Source: Brasenia schreberi
Taxonomy: Eukaryota > Streptophyta > Magnoliopsida > Nymphaeales > Cabombaceae
Assembly: GCA_036023115.1 (NCBI GenBank)
Contig: JAYKKT010000047.1
Location: 1,070,001-1,134,000, forward strand
Direction of reading: 5' to 3'
Length of the DNA stretch: 64,000 nucleotides
The notes under the pieces: generated by a model
Seen by the model: the letters and a program-made list of their open reading frames with translations, nothing else
What the model was told of the DNA's origin: nothing
Databases searched by the model: none
Shown: one piece after another, positions 58,291 through 64,000 of the stretch
Position numbering within the stretch: position 1 is the stretch's first letter
Layout: each line of letters begins with the position of its first letter
Translations under genes and position numbers: made by a program

Positions 58291-58734
58291 CAAACTAAGT
58301 GGCTTGTTTTCATATTAAGCATTTAATTAAAAAAAGAGTGATTTATTATTTCTATTTAATGAAAAACATTTAACTATTCAGAATGTTGGAGTTTTACCTA
58401 ATGACATACATAAAAGCTATTTCTACATTGCTAAACAAGCTAAGTCATGTTGAAAATGCAGCTTGACATCGTGGGTTATAATGATAGTCCACGGTTTTAG
58501 TCGTGAGCTATTCTTTCTCCCCCTGCCACTGTTTTGCTGGTTCAATAATTGGTGGTGCTCTGGTAGATGAAGACATGGAGCGTTTAAGGCAATAATAGAC
58601 CATCAACTGCAGCGGGCCTTCATCCCTCGCTTTTTCAACATTTGGCACATGCCAAATCATTGATGGAAACAAATAACAAGTTGTGAGTGCAGGAAAATGT
58701 GGCGACGAAGTGCTATACATATTCATGTGTGAGT

Positions 58735-58737
<3 letters not shown>

Positions 58738-58799
<62 letters not shown>
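58738..58799. repeat. compound (CA)n(TA)n microsatellite
   Basis: About 19 CA units followed by about 12 TA units. It creates an artefactual reading frame on the minus strand. Confidence 0.95.
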
Positions 58800-59383
58800 G
58801 TGGTGAATGCATCATAGCTTTCAGTGCATAATATTGCACACACGTTTTCACTGTAAAATTTTGGAGACGAATGGTTAAAACAAAAAATATTTAATGTAAA
58901 ATACGAAAGTATAAGGATACTTTTAATTCAAATCTCTATTATGGTTCATGTTAATTGAATAATAAAGATGTTTATATAAGATTATGTATATTATGTATTT
59001 ACCACTGTCTATATATATATTATATAAGGAGAGAAAGAGTGATTAGATCTTACTCACCGCTGACACTTACTCGTTCATGCTATCTACTGGTTTTGAGCAG
59101 CATGAATATAATAACAATATCTTTCATACATTTTGAAGCCTCTTATAAGAACTTTAAATTACATTTATGCTACCAAAAAATAATGAACGTGAATGTTAGA
59201 GTTAGACAAGATCCAATTTCTTCTCTCCTTGGATATAGATATAATGACTATCCACCCATTGCTTTTGGATGACATCATTGTAACATTTCATATTTTTTTA
59301 TTTTCTTAAAATTTTGAAATTATACTCATGTCACCCAAAAGTAGTAATGGGTAAACATGTGTAAGTATAGTGCAATTTAGTTT

Positions 59384-59407
59384 TCTTATATATATATATA
59401 TATATAT
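59384..59407. repeat. (TA)n microsatellite
   Basis: About 12 TA units followed by TGTGCGCTTGTGCAC. Confidence 0.85.
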
Positions 59408-59929
59408 GTGCGCTTGTGCACATAACATAAGTGCATATTCATGTATGTGTATGTGTAGACATGCACGTGTATGTATCCATCTCTCTATATATAATAGCTT
59501 GCCAAGGACTTTGGATTCTGTTCATATCATTTTTGTAGTGAACCAAGTTATAATTCCGGATCCAAACTTCATACAGTATAGATCCGGTTAGAGCTTATTA
59601 TCCAAATCCACTAAAAATCAATAGAACTGACTAGAAAGATGGATTGGGCCATAATTTATTTGGCCTGATTCGATCATTCAACTATGTTCATTGGCCAAGC
59701 TCTAAGTGGATCAATACATACTCTCTTCGTGGTTCCGACCCATATACAAAACTTGACAGACATATAAAAACCAAAATCTGAAACCAAAATCCCCTGACGG
59801 TTTAATGGGATCAGATCTGTTTCCCAATTAAGGAATGGTGGTATCAGTTTGGCGACTTCAGCATGTTTGTACTACGTAGCAATCACGACTCTATGGATAC
59901 GGTTCATGCTTTCGTGTTGGGTTAATAAA

Positions 59930-60260
59930 ATATTTTGGATCCGGAACCAATCTTAACCGGACAAAATCATGTATTATAGCAGGCAAGTGGTTTCAACTTG
60001 AACCGAAACGGTTCAGGAACTGATTGAACCGGATCCAGAATTGGAGACCACCAGTTTCTTTTTGGTTCCACCTTCCATAGAATCAGAACCGGTGGTTCCA
60101 TAATTTTTTTTCTTTTCTAAATTTCTAATGATTTCTTTTGGTTTCAATCAGTTTAGGACTTAAACCAGAACAGGTACTGGCCCTATCTCGGTTCAATTCA
60201 GATTTCAAGAAAAGCAGAACCAGCAGTTTGGAACTGCCGAATTCCGGTTTACCGAGAACC
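59930..60260. repeat. AACCGG-rich dispersed repeat, second block
   Basis: Runs of GAACCGG, CCGGTT and GGTTCCAC-like words (GAACCGAAACGGTTCAGGAA, GAACCGGATCC). Non-coding. Confidence 0.4.
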
Positions 60261-60429
60261 AGTAAGGCGACACGATTGGGTTAAACAAAATGAACATGAG
60301 ATTGTTGCTAGGTATCCAAATCCAGAACCAAGAAATAGACGTTGAGACAGTCAAAAGGCAAAACCGTAAATACATGTTGTATACCCATTATGGTCCTTGG
60401 TCTCGAACGAAGGGGCAAGTTCGGTATAA

Positions 60430-60640
60430 TCTGAAAAGAACCAAACCCTAAACCTAAAGGTTGTGAGGGTGGGGCCCGGAATCGTTCGCGGCCAGGAAAA
60501 GCGGTGCGCGTGAAACGCACTTCCATGGCCGCGCCGTTCCCGCGCCGCGCTGCGCGCACTGTTTGGCGGGGAACGTCGGAGCCTTTTCCCGTCTCCGTTC
60601 CCGTTCCGGGAGAAACGCCGTTGACTCGCTACCGTTCATT
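60430..60640 (+). promoter_or_regulatory. isolated GC-rich island with a telo-box
   Basis: AACCAAACCCTAAACCTAAA (telo-box-like AAACCCTAA) at about 60439 is followed by a CpG-rich stretch (CATGGCCGCGCCGTTCCCGC). This is the make-up of a plant housekeeping promoter and leader. The only plus-strand ATG frame in the island is 41 codons (60524-60649) with no known motif. It could be an orphan promoter or the start of a lost gene. Confidence 0.3.
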
Positions 60641-60703
60641 GTTCTCCTGAAAATATCGGGAAGTGAATTATCGTAATTATCGCCTAAAACCAGAGATGAA
60701 AAT

Positions 60704-60845
60704 AGTGTTCATGCAACCAGAATGTTAGCTCACCAATAGGGTTCTCTGACACCCACTCATAGTTGGCCAGTTCGATTCCTGGGGAGTGCATGTGTGAGTG
60801 TGTGTTCAGCTTCCACCCCCCCTTGTAACCAACAAAGTGCATGAA
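60704..60845 (+). repeat. tRNA-derived SINE
   Basis: Box A-like TAGCTCACCAATAGGG (60725-60740) and box B GGCCAGTTCGATTCCTG (about 60765-60781), then a body ending before an A/T-rich tail. Clear tRNA-derived layout; flanking duplication not resolved. Confidence 0.5.
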
Positions 60846-61091
60846 GCACACATTTTTTTCTTGAATTATGATTAAGAAATTAAAACTTCTAGTCAAACAA
60901 TTTTTTTTTGAAAAGTAACAATTTTAACATAACAAGCAGCTCGTGTTGGCTCACTTAACTCAGCTCATGTTTGGTTCTTGTTCAGCTTTCCTCAAATGAG
61001 GTAATGAATGAACCATGAAAAAGGATCATGATCTTGACTTGATAAACAAGCCATGAGTGGCCCAGATCTATTCATATACATATATAAATAT

Positions 61092-61108
61092 AAGAGAGAG
61101 AGAGAGAG
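61092..61108. repeat. (GA)n microsatellite
   Basis: About 8 GA units in spacer DNA. Confidence 0.8.
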
Positions 61109-61473
61109 TTCATGTGCAGATCCATCCATACTCAAACCTACTTAAAGGTTTTCATCATTGGATTGGCGAAGTATAAAAAAGTCGCTTGAGGCATCAACTT
61201 GTGTCGAGGCACTTCTTTGTTTGTTATATATAATTGTACCCGGTGGGGGAACTAGAATTTTTCGTGGGGTGAGACGAACTGCCTATTCCACCATTTGAAA
61301 TACGGTGAACTATGTATAATGGCCATGTATTCAATTGTTCCCCATAATTTTTTTTATTAGTTTTTGAATTTCAGGTGAGGCGGCGGCTGGATCTCGTCTA
61401 AGTGTAGATCCGCCCCGGATTGTATCAACGTAATGAATTCATTAGGTTATATATTTGAATATAGTTCTTAATT

Positions 61474-61881
61474 CTAGGAGTGTTGGGGCAGTTAATCATC
61501 AACGTGTACAAAAGATGTTTGAAATGAAGATGTTGAGATGGATGAGTGGTCATACAAGAAAGGACCGTATACATAATGAGGTTATTAGAAACAAATTAGG
61601 AGTGACCAATAGAGGATAAAATGAGAGAACATCGTTTAAGATGGTTTGAACATATAGAAAGAAGATCAAATGAAGAACCTATAAGAAGGTTAGAAAAACT
61701 AAATTTGGAAAGTATTAAAAGAGGTAGAGGACGACCACAAAAGTGTTGGAAAGAAACAATAAAGAATTATCTAGCTTATTGGGAGTTAACTGCTAACATG
61801 GCACACGATAGGGATCTGTGGAAACAAAGAATCCATGTAGCCGACCCCGTCTAGTATGGGAAAAGGCTTAGTTGTTGTTAT
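61474..61881 (+). mobile_element. RTE-clade LINE 3' fragment, copy G
   Basis: Perfect 14-bp target duplication TATAGTTCTTAATT at 61460-61473 and 61882-61895. It covers only the last 400 bp: GTTGGGGCAGTTAATCATCA through HVADPV* and the GTTGTTGTTAT tail. Small deletions break the frame before 61621; 61621-61854 stays open ([15 protein letters not shown]). A severely 5'-truncated insertion. Confidence 0.93.
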
Positions 61882-61989
61882 TATAGTTCTTAATTTTGCC
61901 CCCCCCCTCCCCCCCAAGGAGTCGAACTCCCCACCTGACCTAACTATAGAAAGCGTGGCCACCTCTCAACTTTTGACTTTAAATGGTAA

Positions 61990-62110
61990 TATATATAATC
62001 TCTATTCAAACCGCTGGTTTGGCCGGTTCCAATTACTGCCGGTTCCGGTCGGTTTTGTTTTGGTTCAAACCGTTAGAACCCGTTGGACCGATTCCGAATC
62101 AACCATGTTT
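61990..62110. repeat. AACCGG-rich dispersed repeat, third block
   Basis: CCGCTGGTTTGGCCGGTTCC and GGTTCCGGTCGGTTTTG; same type as at 57970 and 59930. It follows a C-run at 61903-61918. Confidence 0.4.
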
Positions 62111-62215
62111 ACAAGTGTACATCATGTGAATCCGTATTTGAGCTTGAACTGAATCCGAACCTGATGTATTAACCTGGCCTCATTACCTATAAAGAGTATC
62201 TTGTTTGCTGCACTA

Positions 62216-62330
62216 TGCGGAGTAGCTCACCTGGCTACAGGGTCAACGAAAAAATGGAAGGTCATGAGTTCAATACCAGGGCATGCATCTAGCTTCGGCC
62301 TCCCTAGCGTATCGAAAAAATAGAGTAATT
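62216..62330 (+). repeat. tRNA-derived SINE
   Basis: Box A-like TAGCTCACCTGGCTACAGGG at about 62223 and box B-like GGTCATGAGTTCAATACC at about 62261, then GCATGCATCTAGCTTCGGCC and an A-run (GAAAAAAT). Its box spacing matches the reversed unit at 29-140, so the two are probably one family. Confidence 0.5.
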
Positions 62331-63661
62331 TAATCCGGAATACAAAGATTAGAAGCATCTTAATCAAGTGAAATCTTGAAAGCATTAGACTTTCGATTAG
62401 ATAGACATGTTTGGACTTGTGTTAGTGTGCCGATCTTCATGTTTCTTTGTGTCGCATTATATTGGCAACAAGCAAAAGCTTCCAGCAACAGGTGAGTTTA
62501 GCAAACATTGAATGATTTGAGCCATAAAGCTTGATCTTAAGACGCTTTAGTAATTAATATAAGAAAAGTGATGCTTAATAGATTCTCCTCGACTTGGAGG
62601 TCTTTCTCTCTCTTTTTCGTGGTCTCTCTCCCTCTTTTAATGTGTTCATCGTCTAATTTCTCACAACCAACATTTGAGAAGTAATGTTGTGGTGAAGAAA
62701 ATTATGCTCCCTTAACAAAAACAAGGAATGACAGTGTTTAGTGCCTTACTGTGATTCCTACCACTTTGTCTCACACACAACAGCTTTGCAGAAGCTGAGG
62801 TTTATCTTGTACACATCATCCATCTCTGTTAATCTAGATGTTTAATTCAATCTATCTCAAACATTACTCACTGCCCTATAATGGATATCGCTGCCTGCAC
62901 CCTGCACTATGTATTTAGAAACTGACTTGAGAATCTGCTGCACAGAACGATCATGAAAATATGGTCTGTGATTTCTTTCAGTTAATCACGAAATCAGACA
63001 GACAACTTGAAAGGATTCTAATAGTCCTCACATGGTTAAACGCATACGCTCGTGCTCTTTCGCTGCATTACAGATAAATAGCAGTATAAATGAAACTAGA
63101 TCATCTAAAACTTTCTGTACTGGACTCAGAAAGCGCATCAAAGTTTAATGAGCAGGAGAATTCCTCATATGATTCCCAGGTGGTTACGTCCATGCAGAGG
63201 ACAGAACCTATAGATTAAAAGCGAACAAGTTTGAGCAGAACAAGAAGCAACAGAGGAATCACATAGTGCCAATTTTATCCACACCATACACGCACGCACA
63301 CACAGACACAGAGGCCCTAGATGAAGTAACCTTTGTGATAAACTCTGGTAGGCAAGAAGTATTTATTTGGCCCTGATAAAGCATAGTGGGCAAACAGGAA
63401 GAAGACATGCACTCGTACTTTCATAAAAGCAACAAAACATTTATCTAGAACATTTACAGATACAGATCAATCTAAACAACAAAATCTGAAAAAACACAAT
63501 AAGAGAAGACATACAAATGCTTCTGCTTTTAAAGAATCACCGTCATATCCGTTACTATGATTCAGTCCAATACTTCAACAGTCCTTTTATCAGCAAGTTT
63601 TAAATCTTTCTCGATGAATTGGGTTGTGCAGTATGATGCTTGTTGATACATAGACACTAAT
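62331..63661. other. spacer and probable 3' UTR of the right-edge gene
   Basis: No open frame of note. A CA-rich tract lies at about 63288-63310. The part next to 63662 is probably the 3' UTR of the minus-strand gene at the right edge. Confidence 0.35.
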
Positions 63662-64000
63662 TTATGCTTGTGAAGTGGGACAAGTGCCACTGTGCCTGAA
63701 CCAGGAAAATCTTACGCTCCTCTTTTGATGGCAAGCAAATCCATTTATGACGCTCCTCAGAATATCCAAGAGCTCACCAATGCTACTATGCCTCAGACTC
63801 TTAGATATAAACCTGCAAATATATTGTTGATGACCTTATTGTTTTGAGTGCATACTATACCTCTTAGACTCGTTTTGAAACTAAGTGACACCATTTATTC
63901 TCGTTTACATTTAATGAACTGCTTAGGTTAAGCTCATTACTTGAAAGAGGTAAATGTTGACAGTTTTGCATCCTTGGCCTCGTAATCAAACGCGAGCGCA
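63662..64000 (-). CDS. two terminal exons of an unidentified gene, cut by the right edge
   Basis: On the minus strand an exon 64000-63941 ([19 protein letters not shown]) ends CAA|GTAATG. A 128-nt AT-rich intron ends TTTGCAG, and the exon 63812-63662 continues in phase ([20 protein letters not shown]...) to TAA at 63662-63664. The split codon (AA + G) restores the frame. I do not recognise the protein; about 68 residues are visible and the rest lies outside the window. The joined frame could be chance, but splice sites, phase and amino-acid make-up all fit. Confidence 0.45.

Noticed and set aside
60725..60790. Functional tRNA gene
   Set aside because: Boxes A and B are present, but no acceptor stem or cloverleaf pairing could be built, and a SINE-like body follows.

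Overview
The window is nuclear DNA of a flowering plant. The evidence is introns with GT/AG borders, plant-only families (DRD1 remodeler, GH35 beta-galactosidase with a C-terminal lectin domain, BELL homeodomain, plant mobile domain), (GA)n/(TA)n microsatellites, and a very high load of RTE-type LINEs, Copia and Gypsy elements. I cannot name the species.

Layout. (1) 845-15834, minus strand: a complete 11-exon gene for the large subunit of the SUMO E1 enzyme (SAE2/UBA2). The exons join to 657 codons plus stop with no frame error. Two RTE LINEs sit in its introns (4078-6873 and 10890-14161), both antisense to the gene. (2) 15835-20880: the spacer between two divergent genes. It holds a decayed element with a plant mobile domain, bracketed by a 15-bp inverted repeat 3.5 kb apart. 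(3) 20.9-41.3 kb, plus strand: a gene for a DRD1-type SNF2 remodeler of RNA-directed DNA methylation. One 14-kb intron (25440-39515) is a nest of transposons: a hAT-like element with a mini-RTE inside it, a 5'-truncated Gypsy relic, a Copia element with both LTRs, two further LINE copies and a second Copia LTR. (4) 42341-43170, minus: a broken BELL-class homeodomain gene that keeps its introns, followed by a truncated LINE (43989-45006). (5) 47148-52637, minus: a beta-galactosidase gene whose catalytic half is wrecked, while the last ten exons still join into one open frame of 521 codons. (6) 53200-56486, minus: the best preserved full-length LINE. (7) 56.5-63.6 kb: spacer with microsatellites, AACCGG-rich repeats, tRNA-derived SINEs, a GC island and a LINE 3' fragment. 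(8) The last 340 bases hold what look like the two terminal exons of an unidentified minus-strand gene running off the right edge.

How the parts relate. The two intact genes, divergently arranged, make a SUMO-activating enzyme subunit and a chromatin remodeler that carries a textbook SUMO-interacting motif. That remodeler serves transposon silencing, yet its own gene carries the densest transposon cluster here. The LINE copies form at least two lineages, each sharing an inactivating lesion, so the family appears to spread, or to have been copied, from already dead sequences. A 202-bp internally deleted LINE with perfect 19-bp target-site duplications shows that only the two ends are needed for mobilisation in trans.
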